The notes beneath the pieces are model-generated. The model worked only from the letters and a program-made list of their open reading frames with translations. It made no database searches and was not told the DNA's origin. 58,311 nt of DNA from an uncultured Alphaproteobacteria bacterium (GTDB taxonomy: Bacteria > Pseudomonadota > Alphaproteobacteria > SP197): contig CALIUG010000212.1 in the NCBI GenBank assembly GCA_938048755.1, forward strand, positions 1-58,311, read 5' to 3'. Shown piece after piece: positions 8,201 through 16,146 of this stretch; within the stretch, counting starts at the first letter, position 1, and every line of letters begins with the position of its first letter. Position numbers and translations under genes: made by a program.

Positions 8201-8929
8201 TCAGGAACCCGAAGCCCTGAGCTCCGTCACCTTCTCGTCGGCCTTGGAACGGGCCTGTTGGAGGGCATCGCTGGCAGCCTGACCGGCCTTGTCGATGGTC
8301 TCGCGGCCATACGCGGCGGCCTGGTCACGCACCTTGTCGCGCAAAGGGCCCACAACTTCGTTTTCCCTGGCGCTGGCCGGGAAGCTGGCACCGATTGCCG
8401 CGCCGACGGCAAGGCCCAGGGCGCCCACCAGAATGGGCTGGCTCTCGAAGATATCCTTGGCCTTCTCGCCGGTATCAACGGCGCGTTCCCGTGCGGCCTG
8501 CGCCACGTCACCGGCACGTTCCCTGGCATCCGAAGCGATTTCACCGGCCTTGTCGCGGGCGGCACCGGCTTTCTCACGCATGGCACTGCCTGCATGTCCG
8601 GCCTTGTCGGAAGCGGCCCGGCGCAGGTTCTCGGTCTTCTGACTCTTGCCCAGGGCCGAGAGTGCCAGCCAGGTCACGCCAGCACCGATCAGCAGAGCGG
8701 GGACGGGATTTTCGCGCACTGCGCGACCGACGTTCTCGAAGGTCGTGCCTGCACCGTCGCGCACGCGGTCGGCAACATCGGCGGCAATGGCGCCGGGACG
8801 GCTGCGGCGGTCGAGTTCGTCGATATCGTTGTCGAGACGATCCTGGGTCTGGTCCAGCCGGCGCTGGATGTCTTCAGGATTGTTGCCGTCGACGATGTCG
8901 TCATGTTCGGTGACATTCTGGGTGGTCAT
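8201..8929 (-). CDS. DUF3618 domain protein
   Basis: 242 residues. The N-terminal DUF3618 signature (PEDIQRRLDQTQDRLDNDIDEL) is followed by one membrane helix (VPALLIGAGVTWLALSAL). A long Ala/Lys/Glu/Asp-rich helical region with repeated EKAG/DKAG/ERAG units is reminiscent of LEA- or apolipoprotein-like amphipathic helices, and a second hydrophobic stretch lies near VGALGLAVGAAIGA. Family function is unknown. It is usually clustered with holin-X-like and YqjD-like envelope proteins, as here. Its start overlaps the upstream gene's stop by 4 bp (ATGA), showing translational coupling. Confidence 0.82.
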   Translation of the reverse strand: MTTQNVTEHDDIVDGNNPEDIQRRLDQTQDRLDNDIDELDRRSRPGAIAADVADRVRDGAGTTFENVGRAVRENPVPALLIGAGVTWLALSALGKSQKTENLRRAASDKAGHAGSAMREKAGAARDKAGEIASDARERAGDVAQAARERAVDTGEKAKDIFESQPILVGALGLAVGAAIGASFPASARENEVVGPLRDKVRDQAAAYGRETIDKAGQAASDALQQARSKADEKVTELRASGS

Positions 8930-9315
8930 GAGAGGGTCTCCTTGATGATTTCGCGCTCGTGGCGCAGCACGGCGAGCGTGCGTTTTGGTTTGAGTCGATC
9001 TGCCTTGAGGTCACGCAACCCGATCGCCAGGAAGGCGCCGCCAACAAGGGCGGTCACGACGGCGACGATGCCTGCTGCAGCCCATGCGGGAAGATGAACG
9101 CTAAGCGCGGTCACCAGGGCGAACAGCAGTACGATCCAGGCTGAAAACACGAACAGCAGTCCGCAACTCACGAACAGGACGGCAATACCGGCCTGACGGA
9201 GCTTTTCCTGCGCTTCGGCAACCGCCAACTCGATCTGGGTGGCGACGAGGTTCTGGATGTCGCGCACCAGCGAACGGAGCAGATCACCGATCGATCGTGA
9301 GGGTTGGGGCTCCAT
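8926..9315 (-). CDS. Holin-X-like (holin superfamily III) small membrane protein
   Basis: 129 residues: an N-terminal amphipathic helix (IGDLLRSLVRDIQNLVATQIELAVAE), two long membrane helices (about 40-65 and 70-100) and a basic tail. This is the pattern of the family called actinobacterial Holin-X/phage holin family in annotations, which in proteobacterial chromosomes accompanies DUF3618 and is not evidence of a prophage. It is coupled to the downstream DUF3618 gene by a 4-bp overlap and lies 3 bp after the gene upstream, so the three form one operon. Confidence 0.78.
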   Translation of the reverse strand: MEPQPSRSIGDLLRSLVRDIQNLVATQIELAVAEAQEKLRQAGIAVLFVSCGLLFVFSAWIVLLFALVTALSVHLPAWAAAGIVAVVTALVGGAFLAIGLRDLKADRLKPKRTLAVLRHEREIIKETLS

Positions 9316-9318
9316 GGA

Positions 9319-9858
9319 TCAGACCTTGGGTCCGTTGGGGCGGCCCATATCCGTGTTCGTGCGGACATCCGCGGGACCACCGGCAGGAGCGGGCGGCACG
9401 GGCGTTGCCAGATCATAACGCGTGCCATGGTCCGGATTCTCGTAGCCCGAGATGGCATCGTCCTGAGGTGCCGAGGCACGGATGAATCGGCCTGCCATGA
9501 AACCCAGTGCAACTGCGCCGCCCAGGAAGAGTGCAGGATGGGCGCGGGCCAGATCGTTGGCTTCCTGGAACATGGCGCCGACATCCTTCTGGCGCAGGGC
9601 CCTGGAAACCCGATCGATCTGATCGGCTGCGGTGTCGGCCAGCCCGGCAACGGTATCTTCATCACGATCACGCAGATCGTCCGAAGTGCCGCGGAGCGTT
9701 TCGGCAAAACCGCCGACCCGGTCAGCGACCTCGTCCTTCTTGGTCTGGGCGATTGCTTCGGCATGATCGCGCATATCGCCGGCCAGGTCGCGACCGTCTT
9801 CGGCGACCTTGTCGGCTGCGTCACGGGCAGCCTGCTTCGTATCCTTGTTCTGGGACAT
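9319..9858 (-). CDS. Nutrient-deprivation-induced-type membrane-anchored protein
   Basis: 179 residues. A charged helical N-terminal half (QAARDAADKVAEDGRDLAGD; EVADRVGGFAETLRG) precedes one membrane helix (HPALFLGGAVALGFMAGRF) and a Pro/Gly/Asp-rich tail. It resembles alphaproteobacterial proteins annotated as nutrient deprivation-induced. It is the likely first gene of the three-gene unit with the holin-like and DUF3618 proteins. GGGGAAG lies upstream of the ATG. The role is probably in the envelope under stress; this is inference from family and neighbours. Confidence 0.68.
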   Translation of the reverse strand: MSQNKDTKQAARDAADKVAEDGRDLAGDMRDHAEAIAQTKKDEVADRVGGFAETLRGTSDDLRDRDEDTVAGLADTAADQIDRVSRALRQKDVGAMFQEANDLARAHPALFLGGAVALGFMAGRFIRASAPQDDAISGYENPDHGTRYDLATPVPPAPAGGPADVRTNTDMGRPNGPKV

Positions 9859-9939
9859 GATGTCTTCCCCATCTGGTTTGGTGTTGTTCAGGCAACACGG
9901 TCCTGGGGAAATGGTTCCGTTTGCGCGTCGAGGCGTTTT

Positions 9940-10290
9940 TCAGTCGCGCTCTTCCAGATAGCGTTCCAGAAGCGCCACGTTGCGGTTGTTGGATTTCCAA
10001 GCCGCGTCGAACAGGTCTCCTACGAGCGGGACGGCGCCCAGCACAGAATCGACCAGGACGTTCCAGGCCATGCGCAGGATCAGGCGTCGTGGCGCTCCCA
10101 GCCTGCGGGCCTCCACGACAATCCATGCCGAGACAACGGTGCCCACGACATCGCCGATACCTGGAATCAGGCCGATGATGCTGTCGAGACCGAACCGAAA
10201 GTTCGTTGCGGGAATGCGGAAGCGGCTGTCGAGCAGGCCTGCCGTGTTTTTCAGCCTGCTCAGACGCCGTTCGGTGTCGCGATCACTCAC
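9940..10290 (-). CDS. DUF4112 domain small membrane protein
   Basis: 116 residues matching DUF4112: LLDSRFRIPATNFRFGLDSI, GLIPGIGDVVG and VPLVGDLFDAAWKSN are the hallmark segments, with two membrane-embedded helices between them. It starts at GTG 10288-10290, 4 bp after the stop of the Pmp3 gene, with AAGAAG as ribosome-binding site. Function of the family is unknown. Confidence 0.85.
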   Translation of the reverse strand: MSDRDTERRLSRLKNTAGLLDSRFRIPATNFRFGLDSIIGLIPGIGDVVGTVVSAWIVVEARRLGAPRRLILRMAWNVLVDSVLGAVPLVGDLFDAAWKSNNRNVALLERYLEERD

Positions 10291-10294
10291 GGGT

Positions 10295-10453
10295 TTACTT
10301 CTTGGCGATCACCCAGATCGCATGAACGATGCCGGGAATGTAGCCAAGCAGGGTCAGCAGGATGTTGAGCCAGAAGTGCAGGCCGAAGCCGACCTGCAGA
10401 AAGACGCCAAGCGGCGGCAGGAGGATGGCAATGATGACGCGAAGGATATCCAT
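10295..10453 (-). CDS. YqaE/Pmp3-family membrane peptide (copy 1)
   Basis: 52 residues, MDILRVIIAILLPPLGVFL, ending GIVHAIWVIAKK. Two membrane helices carry the PPLGVFLQVG and FWLNILLTLLGYIPG signatures of the Pmp3/YqaE (UPF0057) family, which affects membrane potential and salt tolerance. GAGGAGA sits 6 bases before the ATG, so the longer upstream frame is not the start. Its nearest relative in the window is the copy at 10543, a tandem duplication. Confidence 0.88.
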   Translation of the reverse strand: MDILRVIIAILLPPLGVFLQVGFGLHFWLNILLTLLGYIPGIVHAIWVIAKK

Positions 10454-10542
10454 GGAACTCTCCTCAACAGGAATCTGTGTCTGTTGAGGAGAGAACACGG
10501 CAGAACACGGAACGATCCCTCGTTTACCGGGGAAACGTAGAT

Positions 10543-10710
10543 TCAGTCTTGCGATTTCGTGGCAATGATCCAGATCGCGTGCACCAGGCCCGGAATGTAG
10601 AAGAAGATGGTGAGCAGGATGTTGAGCCAGAAATGCAGGCCCAAACCCACCGTTAGAAAGACGCCAAGAGGCGGGAGCAGGATGGCGAGGATGATGCGGA
10701 GGACGTTCAT
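10543..10710 (-). CDS. YqaE/Pmp3-family membrane peptide (copy 2)
   Basis: 55 residues, starting MNVLRIILAILLPPLGVFL and ending IIATKSQD. It has the same two-helix Pmp3/YqaE fold as the neighbour 90 bp downstream; differences are mainly LTIFFYIPG for LTLLGYIPG and the longer polar tail. It is shorter than common ORF cut-offs and easily missed. The preserved stems and separate translation starts indicate two functional paralogues. Confidence 0.85.
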   Translation of the reverse strand: MNVLRIILAILLPPLGVFLTVGLGLHFWLNILLTIFFYIPGLVHAIWIIATKSQD

Positions 10711-10735
10711 GATGGGATTCCTTCGTTAGGGACGT

Positions 10736-11365
10736 TCAGCGCCAGGCAAAGACCGGCTGTTCGAGATGGGATACGCGGGTTGCTTTACCTGCCAGAGCGA
10801 CCTCGCGAAACTGATAAATCACGGCTGCTGTGGGTGCATGGATCTTGGTTCCGGCAATCGGCATGCGGATGACGGGCCGGTCGCTTTCGGGAATCGAGAC
10901 AAATTCGGGCGAACCCGGCGCAAACAGGACGGGGAACGCAATGCGGTGGATGGATGCAACTTCGTCAGGATTCGCCGTCAGGTCGACGGACTCGCCGGCC
11001 CAGACCACGACCGGTGTGATGAGGTAGCCCGAACGCGTGGGATAGTCGTCCAGGCAGCCCAGTACAGCTTCAGACGGCAGCGTCAGGTTGACCTCTTCCT
11101 CCAGTTCGCGGAGGGCTGCCTCCTCGGGCGTTTCACCGGGATCCAGGCGTCCGCCGGGCAGAGCCCATTGCCCGGCATGCCGGTTCATGCGCGGCGCACG
11201 TTTGGTCAGGATGAAGGCGCCCTGGCCCTTGCCGTCATCAATCACCGTCATGGTGACGGCGGCGCGTTTCAGGCCTTCATGGTTGTGTTCCAGCCGCTCG
11301 AATCCGTCCAGACGGTTCGTGATGGCTTCGCGCAACGCCGCGTTGATGGGAAATGCATCAGGCAT
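10736..11365 (-). CDS. Nudix hydrolase, CoA-pyrophosphatase-like
   Basis: 209 residues with a full Nudix box (GGRLDPGETPEEAALRELEEE, residues about 70-91). The preceding RAAVTMTVI and KRAPRMNRHAGQWALPGG segments are typical of the NudL/YeaB CoA-diphosphatase group. It would hydrolyse a nucleoside-diphosphate-linked substrate such as CoA, releasing a phosphopantetheine product. It is the first gene of the minus-strand run that continues with the Pmp3 pair. The divergent neighbour starts 84 bp away. Confidence 0.85.
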   Translation of the reverse strand: MPDAFPINAALREAITNRLDGFERLEHNHEGLKRAAVTMTVIDDGKGQGAFILTKRAPRMNRHAGQWALPGGRLDPGETPEEAALRELEEEVNLTLPSEAVLGCLDDYPTRSGYLITPVVVWAGESVDLTANPDEVASIHRIAFPVLFAPGSPEFVSIPESDRPVIRMPIAGTKIHAPTAAVIYQFREVALAGKATRVSHLEQPVFAWR

Positions 11366-11449
11366 GCACCGTGACTAAACCCAACACCCCATGGCGGCAA
11401 CTCCCAAGGATGCGTTAGGATCGGGAAAACACGCAACCGGGACTGCATC

Positions 11450-12394
11450 ATGGAATTTCGCACCTTTGGTCGTTCGGGCCTTCACGTTTCGCTTGCCGGC
11501 ATGGGCTGCAACACGCTGGGCTGGTGGGTTGGCGAGGCGCAGGGCAAGAAAGTCGTGTACGCTGCGCTCGATGCCGGGGTTGCCCTGTTCGATACCGCCG
11601 ACATGTATGACGACGGCACATCCGAGAAGATTCTGGGCAAGGCGCTGGGCTCGAACCGCAGGGATGTCGTGGTTGTCACGAAGTTCGGCATGAAGAAGGA
11701 AAGCGACCAGCGCGACATTCCGCGCGGCTCGCGCGATTACATCATCCGTTCCTGCGAAGAGAGCCTGCGACGCCTCAAAACCGACTACATCGATCTCTAT
11801 CTCCATCATGCGCCGGACCCACGGACGCCGGTGGAAGAAACGCTCGATGCCCTCGACCGGCTGATCGATCAGGGCAAGATTCGATATTCCGGGTGTTCCA
11901 ACTATGCCGGTTGGCAGATGGCCGATGCCTCCTGGCTGGCGCGTGAGCGCTGTGTCGTGCCGTTTGTCGCGGCACAGAACGAATGGAATCTATTTTCGCG
12001 CGGTATCGAGGAAGAAGTCGTTCCTGCTGCCGAGCGGTTCGGCCTGGGCATCATGCCGTACTTCCCGCTCGCCATGGGGCTGCTGTCGGGCAAGTACGCA
12101 CGCGGTAAACGGCCGTCAAAAACCATGCGGCTTGGCAGCGGCGAGGAACGTCACAACGGCATGCTGTCGAACGCCAACTTCGATCGCATGGATCGCCTCG
12201 ATGCCTTTGCTGCCGAGCGTGGACACAGCCTGCTGGAACTCGCCATCGGCTGGCTCGCCAGTCATGATGTCGTCTCCACGGTCATATGCGGTGCGACCAA
12301 ACCCAGCCAGGTCAAGGCCAATGCCAAGGCAGTCACGGCCTGGCGCATGACATCCGACGAGATGACCCAGATCGACGCCATCATGGAAACCTGA
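11450..12394 (+). CDS. Aldo/keto reductase
   Basis: 314 residues, full length for the superfamily. The catalytic tetrad is visible: Asp and Tyr in DTADMYDDG, Lys in VVTKFGMK, His in LYLHHAPD. The NADP-binding end is VICGATKPSQVKANAKAV. It reduces aldehydes or ketones with NADPH; it resembles the YajO/tas-like group more than the AKR1 enzymes. The next gene starts 5 bp after its stop, so they are probably co-translated. Confidence 0.92.
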   Translation: MEFRTFGRSGLHVSLAGMGCNTLGWWVGEAQGKKVVYAALDAGVALFDTADMYDDGTSEKILGKALGSNRRDVVVVTKFGMKKESDQRDIPRGSRDYIIRSCEESLRRLKTDYIDLYLHHAPDPRTPVEETLDALDRLIDQGKIRYSGCSNYAGWQMADASWLARERCVVPFVAAQNEWNLFSRGIEEEVVPAAERFGLGIMPYFPLAMGLLSGKYARGKRPSKTMRLGSGEERHNGMLSNANFDRMDRLDAFAAERGHSLLELAIGWLASHDVVSTVICGATKPSQVKANAKAVTAWRMTSDEMTQIDAIMET

Positions 12395-12399
12395 ACCCG

Positions 12400-13050
12400 A
12401 TGCAGTCTTCCTATATCGTCCTGGATGATTTCTTCGACCGCCCCGACAAGGCGCGTGAGACCGCGCTTTCCATGGATTATCCGCCTGCGCCCGATACGGT
12501 CTATTACCAGGGTCGCAACTCACGCCAATCCATGGCCTGGCCCGGGCACGAAACGATGTTCTCCAACATTCTGGGTCAGCAGCTTGTGCCGTTGGGGCAA
12601 TCCCACGGCTGTGCACGCATCACGCTGGGCGATGACGAACGTCCCTCCGGCCGTGTGCATGTCGATCCCGGTGCTGCCTGGGCAGGGATCATCGGCCTCA
12701 GCCTCGACGAGCATTGGCAGGGCGGCACCGACTTCTTCCGCCATCGCGCCACAGGCTCCGACCGTGCACCCGTCAACGACGAGGAAGCCCGGCGTATGTA
12801 CGGCAAGGCAACGCCGCGTGAGGCGCTGATCGACATCCTTGATCCCGCCAAGGGCGAGAACATGGACGCCTGGGAGCTTTCGTTCACCCTGCCGCTGAAG
12901 TTCAACCGTTGTATCCTGTTCCGCCCCTGGTTCTGGCACAGCAGCGGTGATGGTTTTGGAACCACGCTGGAAGACGGCAGGCTGGTCCTGTTGCTGTTCT
13001 TCAAGCCCGGTCCCGACGCCGTCAACGCGGTCACCGTGCCGCAATTGTGA
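12400..13050 (+). CDS. DUF6445-type putative Fe(II)/2-oxoglutarate oxygenase
   Basis: 216 residues. The pattern VLDDFF at the start, YYQGRNS, then GRVHVDP, GGTDFFRHRATG and FRPWFWHSSGDGFG matches the DUF6445 family, which has a prolyl-hydroxylase-like beta-helix. His87, Asp89 and His180 could be the iron facial triad. ATG 12400 is the first family residue and is only 5 bp from the preceding stop. Function is unproven. The reductase-oxygenase pairing is suggestive but not diagnostic. Confidence 0.75.
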   Translation: MQSSYIVLDDFFDRPDKARETALSMDYPPAPDTVYYQGRNSRQSMAWPGHETMFSNILGQQLVPLGQSHGCARITLGDDERPSGRVHVDPGAAWAGIIGLSLDEHWQGGTDFFRHRATGSDRAPVNDEEARRMYGKATPREALIDILDPAKGENMDAWELSFTLPLKFNRCILFRPWFWHSSGDGFGTTLEDGRLVLLLFFKPGPDAVNAVTVPQL

Positions 13051-13057
13051 GGTCGTC

Positions 13058-13270
13058 ATGATCCTGCGTCGTCTTCTGATGTCTGCCGCCCAGCGTGTCG
13101 CGAGCGACCCGAAGATGCGGGCAAAGGCCAAGCAGGTGTTCGACGAAAACGCACGGCCGATTCTCGAACAGAAAGCGCGCGAGGCCAAACAGATGGCGTC
13201 AGAACGCGAGCCCGGGGAACACCCCGCCCGCTTCGCCGGCCGCGCCTTCAAGAAGCTGCTTGATGGCTGA
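13058..13270 (+). CDS. Small hypothetical protein, basic helical
   Basis: 70 residues, MILRRLLMSAAQRVASDPKM, then a strongly charged helix rich in Lys, Glu and Ala, ending AGRAFKKLLDG. There is no membrane segment or known motif. It starts 7 bp after the DUF6445 gene and is likely the last gene of that three-gene run. I do not recognise a family beyond a general resemblance to small alphaproteobacterial conserved proteins. Confidence 0.6.
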   Translation: MILRRLLMSAAQRVASDPKMRAKAKQVFDENARPILEQKAREAKQMASEREPGEHPARFAGRAFKKLLDG

Positions 13271-13378
13271 TGGTACGGTGATGCCGACTTGTTTCAGCGC
13301 ATGTGCTGAACGACCCCCAACTGTGTCACCCCGGCCGACCAACGGGAGAGGCGGGACCTCAAGCGGCAAGCTGACTCC

Positions 13379-14584
13379 ATGACCACCATCGATCCACCCG
13401 CGGAGTCTTCCTGGCGCACGCCGCTGATGGTCATTGCGGCGGGCTGCGGCATTGCCATGATCGGCTTTGGTGTGCGCTCGACCTTTGGCCTGTTCCTGGA
13501 ACCCATGACCGAAGCCCGGGCTTGGAACCGCGAGACCTTTTCCATTGCGCTTGCCATCCAGAACCTGCTCTGGGGCATCGGCGTCCCGATTGCCGGGATG
13601 ATCGCAGACCGGTTCGGACCCTCCCGCGTCATCATTCTGGGCGCGCTGATGTATGCAGCGGGCACCTGGTCCATGTCCGTGGTCGAAAGCGGCCCTGCAT
13701 TTTACATGGTTGGCGGTGTGCTGGTCGGACTGGGGGTTGCCTTCACGGCCTTTTCCCTGGCTCTGGCCGCCATGGCGTGGGTCGTGCCGCACGGCAAACG
13801 CTCGTTCATCCTGGGGCTGGGTACCGCAGCGGGATCGCTGGGCCAGTTCGTCTTTTCGCCCAACGCTCAGGCCGCCATCGATTTCTTCGGATGGCAGGGT
13901 GCGTTGCTCGCACTTGCGGCTTCAGCCCTGGCCATCGTTCCCCTGGCGCTCATCCTGCCGCGCACCACCACCAGCGTCGACGAGGCCGTGAGCGATCAAA
14001 GCATGATGGAAGCCCTGCGTGAGGCGCGGGGGCACAGCGGTTACATCCTGCTCACCATGGGCTTTTTCGTGTGCGGTTTTCAGATTGCCTTCATCACCGA
14101 TCTCGGCCTCTCGTCCAGTGTCGCGGCATGGTCCATTGCTCTGGTCGGCGGCTGCAATATCATCGGCTCGCTGCTGGCGGGCATGGCGGGCCAACGCTGG
14201 AGCAAACGGTGCGGACTGGCGGTCATCTATTTCGCGCGCAGTATCATCATCGTAGCGCTGCTGTTTGCGCCCAAGACGGACATCACGGTTTATGCCTTTG
14301 CCGCGGCCATGGGGTTTCTCTGGCTCGCGACCGTGCCGCTGACCTCGGCCATCGTCGCGCAGGTCTTCGGCACCCGCTACATGGCGACACTCTTCGGCAT
14401 CGTGTTTTTCAGCCATCAGGCCGGAAGTTTCATCGGCATCTGGCTGGGCGGCTGGCTCTACGACACCACCGGATCCTATGACATCGTCTGGTGGATCAGC
14501 GCGGGCCTGGGCATTGCCGCGGCTCTGGTGCATCTCCCGATCAACGAGAAACCGCTTGCCCGGCTGCAGGTGCAGACGAACTGA
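13379..14584 (+). CDS. Major facilitator superfamily transporter
   Basis: 401 residues with 12 predicted membrane helices. The loop after helix 2 carries GMIADRFGPSRVI (the MFS A-motif), and the large central loop is at TTTSVDEAVSDQSMMEALRE. The layout resembles the oxalate/formate or monocarboxylate-type MFS proteins common in alphaproteobacteria. Substrate is unknown. It is probably transcribed alone: 108 bp of non-coding DNA precede it and a dispersed palindromic repeat follows. Confidence 0.9.
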   Translation: MTTIDPPAESSWRTPLMVIAAGCGIAMIGFGVRSTFGLFLEPMTEARAWNRETFSIALAIQNLLWGIGVPIAGMIADRFGPSRVIILGALMYAAGTWSMSVVESGPAFYMVGGVLVGLGVAFTAFSLALAAMAWVVPHGKRSFILGLGTAAGSLGQFVFSPNAQAAIDFFGWQGALLALAASALAIVPLALILPRTTTSVDEAVSDQSMMEALREARGHSGYILLTMGFFVCGFQIAFITDLGLSSSVAAWSIALVGGCNIIGSLLAGMAGQRWSKRCGLAVIYFARSIIIVALLFAPKTDITVYAFAAAMGFLWLATVPLTSAIVAQVFGTRYMATLFGIVFFSHQAGSFIGIWLGGWLYDTTGSYDIVWWISAGLGIAAALVHLPINEKPLARLQVQTN

Positions 14585-14593
14585 CCCATGCGG

Positions 14594-14691
14594 GTCATCC
14601 CGGAAACTGCGCAGCAGTGATCCGGGATCTCAAGAGGTCGGCGTTTGCCTGTCGAGGCCCCGGATCACCGCTTCGCGCTGTCCGGGGTGAC
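14594..14691. repeat. Composite palindromic dispersed repeat, copy 1
   Basis: About 98 bp bounded by GTCATCCCGG and CCGGGGTGAC, which are near-inverted copies of each other, with inner TGATCCGGGATC and CCCCGGATCACC segments. It lies between two genes that converge, and a similar element sits at 18792-18895. This is the common alphaproteobacterial intergenic palindrome type (GTCATCCCGG ends). It may also serve as a bidirectional terminator. Confidence 0.7.
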
Positions 14692-14712
14692 ACCGGGTTT
14701 TGATTGAGACCG

Positions 14713-15915
14713 TCACATGCTCTTTGGCAGATGCCGCGCGTACCAGGCGTAGATGAACATGGCCAGGCCTGTGGCCATGAAAACGGCATCGAGTTCGAAG
14801 AAAATCAGGATGACGGTATAGACCGTGGGAACGACCAGCCCGACCATGTCACGGAACGTGCCATAGACCATCGACATCTCGGTGCGTTCACGGCTTTTGA
14901 CGGCGCGCAGGAACGGTGTGTTGCCTGCTGCCTCCAGGCTGGTCAGGGACACGGCCGAGAGCAGTACCAGGCCCATGACGATCCAGGGGTCGCCGAAGGT
15001 GATGCCGGCAAGAAGGATGATGCTGCCGGTGACGACCAGACCACCAATCATGTGGCGGCGCATGCCGATGCGGGCCATCAACCTGCCCCATAGCGGCGCC
15101 GCCAACTGGATGCCGCTGCAGAGGGACAGGGCCAGTCCGCCGGCGGGAAGGTCGATCCCCCAGACCTTGACCTCCATGTCGTTCCGTTCGGCATAGACCG
15201 GCAGGTAGAGATAGATCATCCACCACCAGTTCTCGCGTCCGAAGATCAGGAAATAGGCCAGGCGCAGGCGCGGTTGCGCGAGAAAGCGCGGAATGTAGGT
15301 CAGGGGATTGGCGTGCGTCTTCGGTGCTGCTCTCAGGATCGGCGTTTCATCGATGCGCACAAGGACCAGATAAGCGATCAACGCCAGGGCAACAAAGGCC
15401 GAGGTCAGGAAGGGCGCGGCAAGTCCCATGTTCTCATAGAGCCACAGGCCCAGCGTCGGACCAATTGCCCAGGGCACCGATGCCATCAGCACACGGATCG
15501 GCTCGGACCGGCCCATATCGCGCTTGCGGATATAGGCCATGATGAAAAGCGACAGGCCAACAGCCAGGCAATTGGCCGCAAACACGCGCAGGAAGAGGCC
15601 GCCAAATACTGTCGTGAAGGTGCCGATGGCCATGATCAGGGGTGCAATGGCGACCAACAGCGCACCCAGCTGATAGGTCCTGACGGGTTTGAGCCTGTGT
15701 ACGACAAAGGGAATGGCAAAGGCCGATACGATCGAAACCACGCCGACAATCACGAACATGAAGGTCATTCTGAGATCGCTGCTGCCCAACAGATCATAGG
15801 CGGCCACCGGGATGACCGGCGCGACGATGGAACGCGCAAGGCTCTCCAGCGCCCAGAAGCTTGCGAACATCCACGGCCCGGGGCGGGTCAGTTCGGCAAC
15901 GAAACGAAGACGCAT
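14713..15915 (-). CDS. MFS transporter, paralogue of the one at 22680
   Basis: 400 residues from ATG 15915 (GAAGGTG upstream), 12 predicted helices. An open frame continues upstream, but MRLRFVAELTRPG directly precedes helix 1. It shares diagnostic stretches with the 22680 gene: QPRLRLAY then GRENWWWM, FLRAVKSRERTEMS, and the C-terminus YAWYARHLPK. The two are therefore an ancient duplication within this genome. Substrate is unknown. It diverges from pepN. Confidence 0.88.
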   Translation of the reverse strand: MRLRFVAELTRPGPWMFASFWALESLARSIVAPVIPVAAYDLLGSSDLRMTFMFVIVGVVSIVSAFAIPFVVHRLKPVRTYQLGALLVAIAPLIMAIGTFTTVFGGLFLRVFAANCLAVGLSLFIMAYIRKRDMGRSEPIRVLMASVPWAIGPTLGLWLYENMGLAAPFLTSAFVALALIAYLVLVRIDETPILRAAPKTHANPLTYIPRFLAQPRLRLAYFLIFGRENWWWMIYLYLPVYAERNDMEVKVWGIDLPAGGLALSLCSGIQLAAPLWGRLMARIGMRRHMIGGLVVTGSIILLAGITFGDPWIVMGLVLLSAVSLTSLEAAGNTPFLRAVKSRERTEMSMVYGTFRDMVGLVVPTVYTVILIFFELDAVFMATGLAMFIYAWYARHLPKSM

Positions 15916-16045
15916 CGGCGCACCTTCAGACAAACGTGACCCGAATGTCGGGACCGAATTCCTCATATCACGGTCTTGGGTTGTCGCATCTCCCTGATTT
16001 CGGTCAGGATGGGGTGGAGAACTACATCCGCTTCGCGGACCTGCA

Positions 16046-16116
16046 CCGGCCCACTCCCCCACCCGGCCACCCATTCAGGATACTGCCGTGGGTGGCCGGG
16101 TACGGGAGCGGGCTGG
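16046..16116. other. Large inverted repeat in the pepN leader
   Basis: Two 28-base arms (16046-16073 and 16089-16116) pair at 24 of 28 positions around a 15-base loop; the inner 13 bp (ACCCGGCCACCCA against TGGGTGGCCGGGT) are perfect. It ends 30 bases before the pepN start in a divergent intergenic region, so it is not a terminator of a neighbouring coding gene. It could be an mRNA leader structure, an operator or a mobile repeat. Confidence 0.55.
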
Positions 16117-16146
16117 CGCAGGCATGAAACAAAAAAAAGGACCATC

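Noticed and set aside
8926-9315. Prophage remnant because of the holin-like protein
   Set aside because: It sits in a conserved DUF3618 context with no lysin, integrase or structural phage genes.
13311-13360. Third copy of the GTCATCCCGG palindromic repeat
   Set aside because: Only a half-matching GTCACCCCGG end is present, with no inverted partner nearby.
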